The notes below the pieces were generated by a model, which had not been told where the DNA came from, ran no database searches, and worked only from the letters and a program-made list of their open reading frames with translations. The translations under genes were made by a program, and so were the position numbers. Of a stretch of 64,000 nucleotides of DNA, positions 40,662-49,277 are shown in pieces; position 1 is the first letter of the stretch, and each line of letters opens with the position of its first letter. Origin of the DNA: Rhizobium leguminosarum bv. viciae USDA 2370 (GTDB lineage: Bacteria > Pseudomonadota > Alphaproteobacteria > Rhizobiales > Rhizobiaceae); NCBI RefSeq assembly GCF_002008365.1, contig NZ_MRDL01000059.1:372001-436000 (forward strand). Direction: 5' to 3'.

Positions 40662-41503
40662 CTTCCTGCCCCCGCAGAATGACCGTCGAGGCTATTCTTC
40701 AGGAAGGCCGCCACACCGGCCGCCTCCGAAGCCGAAAGACCATGCGTGACGAGACTGCCCTCGAAGCCGATCGCCTTGAGACGGCCGAGATAATGCGCGT
40801 AGTCGAGGACGCCCTTGCCGGCGGTCGCGAAACTACCGTCGCGATTGCGGTCTTTCGCATGCGCCATGACGATCCGATCGGCCAGAAGGTCGATGGCGGA
40901 AGACACGATGCTCCGCTGCTCATCCAGCGTCGCGAGCTCGAAGAGATTGGCCGGATCGAGCACGATCTTGATGCGGGGGCTCTTTAGTGCCGTGATCAGC
41001 CGATGGGCTTTCTCAGCCGAGTTGACGACATTGGCAAGCTCGGGCTCGATGCCGAGATCGACATCGTAGCGTTCGGCGATCTCGATGGCCGTTCCCATCG
41101 CTTCGAGGAGGTCCCGCCAGGCCTCCGGCGTATTGTTGTCGGCGTGGGCCTTCCACTGGTCGATGGGATCGCGTGTGCCGGTGCAGAGCGTGATCAGGGC
41201 GGTCGACATGCCGGTGCTGCGCTTGGCCAGCGTCGCGAGGTTACGAAGGCCGGCCTCGCGAACGGCAGGATCCGGGTGGATCATGTTGAAAGTGCCGGAA
41301 ACGGCAACGATTTCGACGCCGCTCTCGCGCGCGGCTTCGGCGACCGAGCTGGCCTGGGCTTCCGTAATGATCTCCGGCATCGGCGCAAGGCCCGAGCAGG
41401 CCATATTATATTGGGCGCAGGTGAACCCGGCCGCGGCGACCGAGTTGAGAACGCTTACCGGTTCCGTTCCCTCGAAGGTCTTTGCGAAAATGCCGAGCTT
41501 CAT
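40658..41503 (-). CDS. Sugar phosphate isomerase/epimerase (xylose isomerase-like TIM barrel)
   Basis: The protein of 281 residues begins MKLGIFAKTFEGTEPVSVL and has the metal-binding pattern of the AP-endonuclease-2/xylose isomerase-like family: Glu in DLGIEPELAN, Asp in KIVLDPANLFE and His in MAHAKDRNRDG. The ATG at 41503 overlaps the oxidoreductase stop as TGATG. It should isomerise or epimerise the oxidised sugar made by the upstream dehydrogenase. Confidence 0.88.
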   Translation of the reverse strand: MKLGIFAKTFEGTEPVSVLNSVAAAGFTCAQYNMACSGLAPMPEIITEAQASSVAEAARESGVEIVAVSGTFNMIHPDPAVREAGLRNLATLAKRSTGMSTALITLCTGTRDPIDQWKAHADNNTPEAWRDLLEAMGTAIEIAERYDVDLGIEPELANVVNSAEKAHRLITALKSPRIKIVLDPANLFELATLDEQRSIVSSAIDLLADRIVMAHAKDRNRDGSFATAGKGVLDYAHYLGRLKAIGFEGSLVTHGLSASEAAGVAAFLKNSLDGHSAGAGR

Positions 41504-42579
41504 CACACGCCACCCGTGACGTCGGCCAACGCAACCGCCTTACCGCTTTCGGCCGAACGCGCGACGGCGACCATCGCCCGTACGGATGCCAGGCCGTCAT
41601 CGATGTCGGCGCCTTCCATCACGGCGCCATCCAGAATGGTGCGGGCGAAGCCTTCGACCTGACGGCGATAGAAATGGCCGTCGGCACCGAGAACTCGATG
41701 GGTCGCGCCGTCCGCCTCTCGGAAAATGTCCACCTCGCTGGTCTTGTAGTACCACGGGTTATAGGTCTTGCCCAAAATGCTGCCATTCTTGCCATAGATC
41801 TGGAAGCCTTCGTGCCAGTCCATGCGCACCTGAACGGTGAGATCGAGATGGCCGAGCGTGCCGGAGACAAATTCCACGTCCACGAACCAGCACCAGATAC
41901 CGGCGCGCTCCGACAGGCGAGCGTTGACGGAAACGATGTCGCCGGCGAAATAACGTGCGGTGTCGATCAGATGGCAACCGTGGGCAAGCATGTAGTAGCG
42001 CCGCAGGTCGGCTTTCGGATTGGCGGTGGGCTTCCGCGCATTGGCGCTGGTGACGATCAGGGGTTGGACCGCATCGGTCATTGGATAGCGGTGCGTGCTG
42101 TCGCAATACCATGCTTTCAGAGCAACCATTTCGCCCATTTCATCGCGGATGAAGGACTTGGCAGCCTGGAGCCCCGCGTCGAAACGCTTCATATGCCCGA
42201 CCTGAAACACCTTTCCCGCCCCGTCGACTACAGCTTTCAGTTCAAGGCATTCCTCGACGGTGACACCGACGGGTTTCTCGCACAGGACATGTTTGCCTGC
42301 CTGAAGGGCGCGAATGGAAGCCGGGACGTGAAAGGCATCGGCGGTCGCGATCACCACGGCATCGAGGTCAGGATCGGCCAGCATCTTATCGTAATCGTCA
42401 TAGGTTTTTTCCACCCCGTGGGTGATTGCCATACGCTCACGGAGATCCTCGGCAACGTCGCAAATCGCATAGAGGTCGGCATTGGCTGCCTTCGTGCAGC
42501 TCTCGAAGTGCGCGGCCTGGGCAATCTGGCCCGCTCCCAATACGCCGATGCGGAGACGTCGTTCCTGTTTTGCTGGCAT
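41503..42579 (-). CDS. Gfo/Idh/MocA family oxidoreductase
   Basis: The 358-residue protein starts MPAKQERRLRIGVLGAGQIA, the NAD-binding Rossmann motif GAGQIA, and has CEKPVGVTVEEC (EKP motif, catalytic Lys) near residue 100 and HLIDTARYF with the family histidine/aspartate. Members oxidise sugars or polyols, such as inositols or glucose derivatives. An upstream in-frame ATG is not preferred because a GAAGGG ribosome site lies before 42579. It follows the ATPase gene by 126 bases in the same operon. Confidence 0.9.
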   Translation of the reverse strand: MPAKQERRLRIGVLGAGQIAQAAHFESCTKAANADLYAICDVAEDLRERMAITHGVEKTYDDYDKMLADPDLDAVVIATADAFHVPASIRALQAGKHVLCEKPVGVTVEECLELKAVVDGAGKVFQVGHMKRFDAGLQAAKSFIRDEMGEMVALKAWYCDSTHRYPMTDAVQPLIVTSANARKPTANPKADLRRYYMLAHGCHLIDTARYFAGDIVSVNARLSERAGIWCWFVDVEFVSGTLGHLDLTVQVRMDWHEGFQIYGKNGSILGKTYNPWYYKTSEVDIFREADGATHRVLGADGHFYRRQVEGFARTILDGAVMEGADIDDGLASVRAMVAVARSAESGKAVALADVTGGV

Positions 42580-42705
42580 CGAAAAGCCCTTCGGGTCGGA
42601 TATTGAAGTGAACGCCGGTTTCGGCGTCGGATGGAATGCTTTCAAACGTCAACGACGTCTTCTGGCCGGGCCGCCACCAGCGCCGCCCGCTGCTCCCTCG
42701 TCAAT

Positions 42706-43851
42706 TCAGAGCGCCATATGCGTTTGAGGATGGAAAAAGTGCAGTTTCGCCGGGTCGATCGCCACATTGATCGATTGGCCTGTCTCGACCGCACTGACAG
42801 CCTCGAACCGCGCAACGGCGTTGGCGGCCCCGCTCAAGTCCTCGACAGCATCGGGGTCGCCTGAGTCGATCCGGACCGCGTCGATCTTCAAATGCACGAT
42901 CAACTCGGAGCCTAGCTCCTCGATCGACTTCACGACAACCGGGATCGTCGGATGGGAGGCACCCGACGGCAACCGGCTGTCGTAGAGGTCCTCGGGCCTG
43001 ACCCCAAAGATCAGGGCCTTTCCCTCGAAGGCGGAAAGACCGGGAGCGCGTTCGAAGGCGCCGTCGGACAACGGAATGGAGAAGCCCGGCAGATGGATCC
43101 GCCCGCCCTCCAGACGCCCTTCGAAAAGGTTCATCGACGGCGAACCGATGAAGCCGGCGACAAACGCATTGACCGGGCGGTGATACAGAGCCTTGGGCGT
43201 ATCCACTTGCTGAAGCACGCCGCCCTTCAGCACCGCAACCCGATCGCCCATGGTCAGCGCTTCGGTCTGGTCGTGCGTCACGTAGATCGTCGTCACGCCC
43301 AGCTGTCTCTGCAGGCTGGCGATCTCCGCCCGCATCTGAACACGCAGCTTCGCATCAAGGTTCGAGAGCGGTTCGTCCATGAGGAATGCCGCGGGCTCAC
43401 GGACCATGGCGCGGCCCATCGCAACACGCTGGCGCTGGCCGCCGGAAAGCTGTGCGGGCTTGTTGCCCAGCAAGGATTCCAGCTGCAGGATCTTGGCGAT
43501 CTCATGCACGCGTTTGGTGCGTTCGGCCTTGTTCTTTCCGGCCAGCTTCATCGAAAAGGCGATGTTGTCGAACACGGTCATGTGCGGATAAAGCGCATAG
43601 CTTTGAAAGACCATGGCAATGTCCCGGTCCTTGGGCGCGAGATCCACGACGTCCTGACCGCCGATGCTCAATGTTCCGCTGCTGATTTCCTCGAGCCCGG
43701 CAATCATGCGCAGAGCGGTCGATTTTCCGCATCCGGACGGCCCGACCAGAATCAGAAACTCGCCATCATGGATCGTCAGGCTCAGATCCTTGATCGCATG
43801 GTAGCTGTTTCCATAGGTCTTGCAGATTTTGTCGAGTACAACCACAGCCAC
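42706..43851 (-). CDS. ABC transporter ATP-binding protein, MalK/UgpC type (carbohydrate)
   Basis: The 381-residue ATPase has Walker A GPSGCGKST at residues 37-45, signature LSGGQRQRVAMGRAM and Walker B AFLMDEPLSNLD, followed by a C-terminal OB-like regulatory half (VRPEDLYDSRL). This is the carbohydrate-class architecture. I start it at the GTG at 43851 after GGGGAGGAC; the upstream ATG at 43923 lacks such a site. No permease or binding protein is in its own operon, yet two sugar importers at 51.8-55 kb and 56-59 kb have none, so it probably serves both. Confidence 0.92.
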   Translation of the reverse strand: MAVVVLDKICKTYGNSYHAIKDLSLTIHDGEFLILVGPSGCGKSTALRMIAGLEEISSGTLSIGGQDVVDLAPKDRDIAMVFQSYALYPHMTVFDNIAFSMKLAGKNKAERTKRVHEIAKILQLESLLGNKPAQLSGGQRQRVAMGRAMVREPAAFLMDEPLSNLDAKLRVQMRAEIASLQRQLGVTTIYVTHDQTEALTMGDRVAVLKGGVLQQVDTPKALYHRPVNAFVAGFIGSPSMNLFEGRLEGGRIHLPGFSIPLSDGAFERAPGLSAFEGKALIFGVRPEDLYDSRLPSGASHPTIPVVVKSIEELGSELIVHLKIDAVRIDSGDPDAVEDLSGAANAVARFEAVSAVETGQSINVAIDPAKLHFFHPQTHMAL

Positions 43852-44186
43852 GTCTCGTCCTCCCCTACCAGTCCGGATCACATCTTGAACGGCGCTCCCC
43901 GCCGTCTCCGATCCTTTTGACAAGAAAGCTCAGGCCTGAGCGTCAAAGTCAACAAAAGAATCGAGGGGAATTCATCACAATCTATCGGAAACAAATCGTA
44001 TCTAGTTGAAAAATATCATCATTCCATATCAAACGAATATTCATTTGCGGAATTATATTTTTTATCGCGCGTAACTTTTATGGCCAACGCCATGACTGTC
44101 AATAGATCTCGCAAGGCGCTTCAATTGCAGATCAGCGACGCACCGCTCGGCCGGTCGACCAGTGTCGACACCGGTCACACCTGCGC
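43852..44186. other. Intergenic region between ATPase operon and kinase gene
   Basis: This 335-base gap is very AT-rich near 43970-44070, likely the promoter of the ATPase operon. It holds a perfect palindrome GCTCAGGCCTGAGC (43928-43941). The minus strand reads TTCGTTTG near 44030-44037, similar to the repeats before the DeoR gene, so the same regulator may act here. No supported gene is seen. Confidence 0.45.
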
Positions 44187-45128
44187 TCACTTTTGGCATC
44201 CCGACATCGGGAGCGGCGCAGGTGCATTCTCCGCCGCCATCCATGCCAGACACGTCCGGTGATCCGGCAGGCCTCGGCGCCCTCCCCGTGCGGTCACGGA
44301 AATGGCGGCCGCCGCCGTGGCATAGGCAGCGCAATCAAGCGGGCGCTTACCCCTAGCGAGGGCAAGGGCGTAGGCACCGTGAAAGCAATCACCGGCGCCG
44401 GTCGTATCGACCGCCTGAACCTGATAGGCCGGCACATGCCACCTGACGGTATCGCCCTTCTGGCGGAGATAGGTTCCTCGTTCGCCATCAGTAAGGACAA
44501 CCGCGGACCGATCCCCGGACCAGAGCTTCTCCAGGATCATCGTGGGATCACCTTCGCCGGTGTATTCCTGCGCAAAGGCGAGCGGCAGCACCAGATGATC
44601 GGCAAAAGCCAGGATCCGGTCTGTCGCGGCACCGACCGTCCATTCGATATCGGCAATCACGGCCAGACCCAGGGCGCGTGCGCGCGCCACGACACTTTCC
44701 GCGTGCGTGGCATAGCCATCGATCAGCAGGACCGGGGCCTGCATCAGAACATCGTCGGGCAGTGCATCGGATGTCCCGTGCAGCACATCGTCGTCATAAG
44801 CGATGAACCGGGCGCCGTCGGGACCGACCGTGATCACGGAGCGGATTGGCGCGGCATCAGCGTGGCGGGGAGCCAGCGATATGTCGACGCCGTCCCGCTC
44901 GAGTTCGCTACCCGCCACATCGGCCGTTGGCTCATCGCCGAGCCAGCCTATGAAGCCGGCCCGCCCACCAAGCCGGGCGGCGGCAACCAGGGCCGTCGCC
45001 ACGTTGCCGCCATGGTCCGTGGCACGCTTAATCACTTTTCCCTTGCCGGCCGTCAGCCCCCGATCGACATAGATGATGTCATCGATTGCCAGGGCGCCGA
45101 AGCCCAGAACCTGGAAAGGGCGCGACAC
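44187..45128 (-). CDS. PfkB family carbohydrate kinase
   Basis: The 313-residue protein has the PfkB first motif (GGNVATALVAAARLGGRAGF) and second motif DTTGAGDCFHGAYALAL with the catalytic Asp near residue 258. It starts three bases after the aldolase gene and is co-transcribed with it. Kinase plus class I aldolase would phosphorylate a ketose and split it to two C3 compounds, as tagatose or sulfofructose pathways do; the sugar here is unknown. Confidence 0.9.
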   Translation of the reverse strand: MSRPFQVLGFGALAIDDIIYVDRGLTAGKGKVIKRATDHGGNVATALVAAARLGGRAGFIGWLGDEPTADVAGSELERDGVDISLAPRHADAAPIRSVITVGPDGARFIAYDDDVLHGTSDALPDDVLMQAPVLLIDGYATHAESVVARARALGLAVIADIEWTVGAATDRILAFADHLVLPLAFAQEYTGEGDPTMILEKLWSGDRSAVVLTDGERGTYLRQKGDTVRWHVPAYQVQAVDTTGAGDCFHGAYALALARGKRPLDCAAYATAAAAISVTARGGRRGLPDHRTCLAWMAAENAPAPLPMSGCQK

Positions 45129-45131
45129 GTC

Positions 45132-45932
45132 TCAAGCACCGGCCGCCGCCAGCGCATCCTCCGGCGTCATGCCTTTATGAATGACGAACTTGAAGGCACG
45201 CGCAGCCATGGTCGTATCGCCGTGGCCCCAAAGGTTGCGACCGACGACCGCACCTTTGGCTCCAGCGCGCAATGCCTCCGAGGTCTGGACGAGCGCTCCG
45301 AGCAGCGTTTCGGTCTTGGGGCCGCCGGCGATCACGACCGGAATCGGGCAGGTCGCAACGGTCTCGCGGAAGGATTCGAAATCGCCGGTATAGCCGACCT
45401 TGATCACGTCGACTCCGGCCTCGAATCCGATGCGCACCGCATAGGCAATCTCATCCGGGGTGAACACGATCTTGCCGCCGTCGGAGAAATCACGGGGATA
45501 GACATGAGCAACGACCGGCATCTCGAAGCGGGCGGCGGCGTTGACCGTATCGGTGAGCCAGCGGATATATTCTCCTTCGGTGGCGCCGCGCACGGGAATG
45601 GCGACAGCCAGAGCGTCCGCACCATAGCGCACCGCGTCTTCCGGGGTCGCAATAAGCTGGCGAATGCGGTCGTCAGCGGTGAAGCAACCACCCTGAATGA
45701 CGAGCGCTGCCTTTCCGGCATATTCCGACCAGAGGTGGCGCGCCGCGCCAGGCTGGATGCTGATGTAGTCGGGTCCCCCCGCCATGACGCGTCTGAGCGC
45801 ACCCGGCAGGTCGGCAAGCCCGCCCTCACGCACATTGCCATAACCGACAAAATGATCGACGGCGCCTCCGAACAGATGACCCGATGGGTTCGAGAACAGG
45901 CGTGCGAGGCGGACTTTGGTTCCGAGACCCAT
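45132..45932 (-). CDS. DeoC/LacD-type class I aldolase
   Basis: The 266-residue TIM barrel resembles archaeal-type fructose-bisphosphate and LsrF-like aldolases: GGAVDHFVGYGNV near the start, VVAHVYPRDF, the Schiff-base lysine strand DVIKVGYTGDFESF (Lys near residue 179) and PVVIAGGPKT, which binds phosphate. It is the first gene of a two-gene operon with the PfkB kinase, divergent from the DeoR gene. It is expected to cleave the phosphosugar made by the kinase. Confidence 0.85.
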   Translation of the reverse strand: MGLGTKVRLARLFSNPSGHLFGGAVDHFVGYGNVREGGLADLPGALRRVMAGGPDYISIQPGAARHLWSEYAGKAALVIQGGCFTADDRIRQLIATPEDAVRYGADALAVAIPVRGATEGEYIRWLTDTVNAAARFEMPVVAHVYPRDFSDGGKIVFTPDEIAYAVRIGFEAGVDVIKVGYTGDFESFRETVATCPIPVVIAGGPKTETLLGALVQTSEALRAGAKGAVVGRNLWGHGDTTMAARAFKFVIHKGMTPEDALAAAGA

Positions 45933-46021
45933 GGCGATACTTCCTTCGTGATTGCCGGCTTTGCGATTGCTGGCGCCGATGCTGAAGAAACCCTAACTCG
46001 AAAACAAACAAATATTCAATA

Positions 46022-46134
46022 TTTCGATTTCTTTCGTTTTTACATGGATGATGAATTTTTGACGTGCATTTTCGTCATCATGCGGCTATTTTTGCAGCAA
46101 GAGCCGTAGGATAAGGCGGCGAACTTTCGTTTTT
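46022..46134. promoter_or_regulatory. Repeated DeoR-type boxes in the divergent promoter
   Basis: CTTTCGTTTTT occurs twice (46031-46041 and 46124-46134), and TTTCGATTT lies just before the first copy (46022-46030), giving a tandem pair. Direct TTTCGNTT-like repeats are typical of DeoR/GlpR operators, and they lie between the DeoR gene and the aldolase-kinase operon. Confidence 0.55.
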
Positions 46135-46144
46135 CAAAAGTCAT

Positions 46145-46939
46145 ATGGTCGCAAAAGGCGACAGGTCGGGATCACAAATGCTTGCAGAGCAGAGGCGGCA
46201 GCAGATCATGCTGGAACTTCAACGGGTCGGTCAGGCACGCACCCGCCAGCTCGCGGAATTCTTCGAGGTCTCGGAAGTGACGATCCGCTCCGACCTCGAA
46301 ATCATGGACGCGAAGAAGCAACTGATCAAAACACATGGCGGGGCAATCGCCCTGCCGTCCGACTCGCCAGCGGCGGCCTTTGAGGAACGCATGCAGCGCA
46401 ATTTCGATGCGAAGCGACGCATCGCCCAGATGGCTGCGCGGCAGATCATCGACAATCAGTCAATCGTCTTCGACAGCGGTTCGACGCTGTTGCAAGTGGC
46501 CATGCAGATGCCCCCGGTCAACAACGTCGTGGTTGCGACGACGGCGATGAACATCGCGCAGCATCTGATGTACCGTCCAGGGCTCGACGTGCACATGATC
46601 GGCGGCCGCGTATTTCCCAGCACCGTGAGCACGATTGTGTCGGACTCCGACAAGGCGGTCGGCGGCCTCGTCGCCCACCAGGCCTTTGTCAGCGCCCACG
46701 CGATCGATCAGGCCTTCGACGTCGTCGATGTCTCCGAGGATATTGCGCGAACCAAGCGCAACCTGGTTCGCATGGCCCGGCGTGTCGTCCTCGTGGCGGA
46801 TTCGAGCAAATTTGACATCGGCGCCTCCTCCAAAGCCTTCTCGCTATCGCGCGTCGACCTGATCATCACGGACAGCAACATGCCGCACAGCATTCGCCAC
46901 CGGCTGGACAAGCTGGGCGTGGAGGTTCGCTACGCGTGA
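46145..46939 (+). CDS. DeoR family transcriptional regulator
   Basis: The 264-residue protein has the DeoR helix-turn-helix (RTRQLAEFFEVSEVTIRSDLE, split near residues 36-55, then THGGA) and the sugar-phosphate-binding half with FDSGSTLLQVA and VLVADSSKFD. An ATG at 46178 is an alternative start. It faces the aldolase-kinase operon across 212 bases containing repeated CTTTCGTTTTT boxes and probably represses it until a sugar phosphate binds. Confidence 0.92.
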   Translation: MVAKGDRSGSQMLAEQRRQQIMLELQRVGQARTRQLAEFFEVSEVTIRSDLEIMDAKKQLIKTHGGAIALPSDSPAAAFEERMQRNFDAKRRIAQMAARQIIDNQSIVFDSGSTLLQVAMQMPPVNNVVVATTAMNIAQHLMYRPGLDVHMIGGRVFPSTVSTIVSDSDKAVGGLVAHQAFVSAHAIDQAFDVVDVSEDIARTKRNLVRMARRVVLVADSSKFDIGASSKAFSLSRVDLIITDSNMPHSIRHRLDKLGVEVRYA

Positions 46940-47031
46940 CCTGCAGTCCACCTCTCCAATTTACAAGAGAGACAGGAGAGGCTTTGGCGTCGACGGATGG
47001 CTTTGGCCGACGCCATGGAATACGAGAAGGG

Positions 47032-47850
47032 CTAAAATCCCAGACGTCGAAGGGTCTCGCGGTTCGCGCGAACGGCCGCGGCAGGATCGGTTCCGGCATG
47101 GTCCGATTCTTCCTCGACCACGATCCAGCCGATAAAGTTCGGCGCATCCCGAACGGCCGAAATCACGGCAGGCACGTCGCAGACGCCTTCCCCCAGCATC
47201 GCCCAGGTCCCGCCGGCGTCAACATCCTTCAGATGCACGTAGCGGATCCGGTCCCGGTGGGCCGCCAGCGTATCGCCGATCTGCTGGCCGCCACGCAGGA
47301 TATGGCCGGTATCCGGCACCCAACCCACGCCTGGATCCAAGAGAGCAAAGAGGCGATCATAGTCGTTGCGGGTGAAGAGGAGCGTGTTGTGGTGCGAGGA
47401 AGGATGGACCGCAACGGCGACGCCAGCCGACTGTCCGATCTCGGTCGCACGATTGTAGCACTCGGCCGCAATGGCGAATTTCTCATCGAGTGGACCATCC
47501 GAGACGACCGTCGCCGATCCCATCGATACCATCGCACCGGGAAAGTTCGCCGCGAAATCGACCCATCGCCGCGCCGCGTCGAGATCGGAGGCAATCTTTT
47601 CCGCCATGGTGAAGCCGCTGGCGGAGCCGAAGGCAAAGGAAACCAGCGCCAAACCGGCATCCGTCAGGGTGCGGGCAAAGTCGGCAGGCTTGAGCGCGTA
47701 GTGACCGATCATCGTGTCGGTGATTTCGATACCGGCATATCCGCCATCGGCAATGGCGCGCACCAGATCGTCCGGACCGCCGCTCCAACCGGTACCCAGC
47801 ATCTCCCAGGTGAATGTTTGGCAGCCGATCTGCAGCTCAGCATTTTTCAT
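47032..47850 (-). CDS. Sugar phosphate isomerase/epimerase (TIM barrel)
   Basis: The 272-residue protein has the AP-endonuclease-2/xylose isomerase-like pattern: GCQTFTWEMLG at the start, His in VAVHPSSHHNTLL, Asp in GWVPDTGHILRGG, His in YVHLKDVD and Glu in GWIVVEEESDHA. It lies between the DeoR gene and a divergent oxidoreductase gene. Together with that oxidoreductase and the hydrolase at 49274 it repeats the enzyme set of the operon at 39.8-42.6 kb. Confidence 0.87.
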   Translation of the reverse strand: MKNAELQIGCQTFTWEMLGTGWSGGPDDLVRAIADGGYAGIEITDTMIGHYALKPADFARTLTDAGLALVSFAFGSASGFTMAEKIASDLDAARRWVDFAANFPGAMVSMGSATVVSDGPLDEKFAIAAECYNRATEIGQSAGVAVAVHPSSHHNTLLFTRNDYDRLFALLDPGVGWVPDTGHILRGGQQIGDTLAAHRDRIRYVHLKDVDAGGTWAMLGEGVCDVPAVISAVRDAPNFIGWIVVEEESDHAGTDPAAAVRANRETLRRLGF

Positions 47851-48128
47851 GTCTCGGTCCTGACCTATTCGTTGATGACAGCCGGTACCGAAGCCGGCGG
47901 CTTCCCTGCGCGAGCAATCCCCGTGGCTTCGCCGGCCTTGCCAAACCCCTTCCGCCCGGAGAGGCGGCCGAACACCGGAACGGCGGGCTCTTCAGCGGGG
48001 ATTGCGACGCCACGTCTTGCCATTACCTACGGTCAAATGTTACCGTGCGTCAATATATTTTATTCCTTGCGATTAAAATGTAACGCACCTCAACCCTTCA
48101 CACCGCAACGGCAAAATCAGGTTCTTCG

Positions 48129-49277
48129 ATGACACAGACCAATGGTATGAAACTCAGGATAGGCGTTGTGGGATGCGGCAATATTTCGCTCGCCTATATG
48201 CGCAACGCGCCGCTGTTCCGCGACGTCGAAATCGTCGCCTGTGCAGACCTCAACGCAGATGCCACCAAGCGCCGCGCGGCGGAATTCGATCTGCGGGCAG
48301 CTGACGTCGATAGCCTCATTGACGACAAGAACATCGACCTGATCCTCAATCTGACGATCCCGGCTGCGCATTTTGACGTTTCGATGCGGGCGCTGTCGGC
48401 AGGCAAGCATGTCTTCACGGAGAAGCCGCTCGGCGTCACGGCCGCGGAAGGACGCCGGCTGGTGGATGCCGCCGCCGGCCAGGGCCTCATGCTCGGCTCG
48501 GCGCCAGACACGTTCCTGGGAGCGGCCGGACGCCATGCCCGGCGGCAGATGGAAGGCGGCGCCATCGGCAAGCTGGTGACCGGAACAGCCTTCATGATGG
48601 GGCGCGGCATGGAGCACTGGCATCCGGATCCCAGCTTCTACTACCAGGCCGGCGCCGGCCCGGTCATGGATATGGGACCCTACTATCTCACGATGATGGT
48701 CAATCTGATGGGGCCGATCCGCCGTGTGCAGGCCGTCGCCACAAGCGGGCAGGAAGAGCGGCTCATCACCGCCGAGGGGCCGAAACAGGGCACCACATTC
48801 AGGGTGGGCACGCCGACCAGCGTGCTTTCGCTGCTTGAATTCGATTGCGGCGCCACGTGCACCTTCGGCAGTTCCTGGGACGTCTTCCGCCACTCCAACC
48901 ACCCCATCGAGCTCCACGGTACCGAAGGCTCGCTGCGCCTGCCCGACCCCGACAATTTCGGCGGCTCCGTCGGACTCTCCAGCCGTGGCGCTCCCTGGCA
49001 GGAAACGGATACATCAGCCGAACTCTTCGGTGCCGTCAACTGGCCGATCGCAGCGCCGGATCGTGCCAACTACCGCATGCTTGGCCTTGCCGATCTCGCG
49101 CGCGCAATCATCGAAGGCCGTGCGCCACGCGCTTCGGGCGATCTCGCCCTGCATGTGCTCGAAGTCATGGAAGCGATCCTGCGTGCAGGTGAAACCGGTA
49201 TCGCGCAGACTATTGCGGGTATCGTCGCACAGCCAAGAGAATTGCGGGAAGACGAAGCAAGGAGCTTGCTGGCATGA
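48129..49277 (+). CDS. Gfo/Idh/MocA family oxidoreductase
   Basis: The 382-residue protein has the NAD-binding motif GVVGCGNISLAY, the EKP motif FTEKPLGVTAAEG and MDMGPYYLTMM, the usual position of the catalytic histidine, here Tyr-Tyr following the conserved Asp. It overlaps the hydrolase gene by four bases, forming an operon, and is divergent from the isomerase gene across 278 bases that contain GTGCGTCA / TAACGCAC near-inverted repeats (48045-48052 and 48081-48088). Confidence 0.9.
   Translation: MTQTNGMKLRIGVVGCGNISLAYMRNAPLFRDVEIVACADLNADATKRRAAEFDLRAADVDSLIDDKNIDLILNLTIPAAHFDVSMRALSAGKHVFTEKPLGVTAAEGRRLVDAAAGQGLMLGSAPDTFLGAAGRHARRQMEGGAIGKLVTGTAFMMGRGMEHWHPDPSFYYQAGAGPVMDMGPYYLTMMVNLMGPIRRVQAVATSGQEERLITAEGPKQGTTFRVGTPTSVLSLLEFDCGATCTFGSSWDVFRHSNHPIELHGTEGSLRLPDPDNFGGSVGLSSRGAPWQETDTSAELFGAVNWPIAAPDRANYRMLGLADLARAIIEGRAPRASGDLALHVLEVMEAILRAGETGIAQTIAGIVAQPRELREDEARSLLA

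Noticed and set aside
44080..44262. Plus-strand frame of 60 codons near the kinase gene end
   Set aside because: Weak start, overlaps the kinase C-terminus in antisense, and no recognisable feature.
44193..46109. Open plus-strand frame of 638 codons over the kinase and aldolase genes
   Set aside because: It runs opposite to two well-supported genes, shows low-complexity Arg/Gly/His composition and no domain, as expected from antisense of GC-rich coding DNA.
46936..48132. Plus-strand frame of 398 codons opposite the TIM-barrel isomerase
   Set aside because: It overlaps the supported isomerase gene in antisense and has no recognisable domain.
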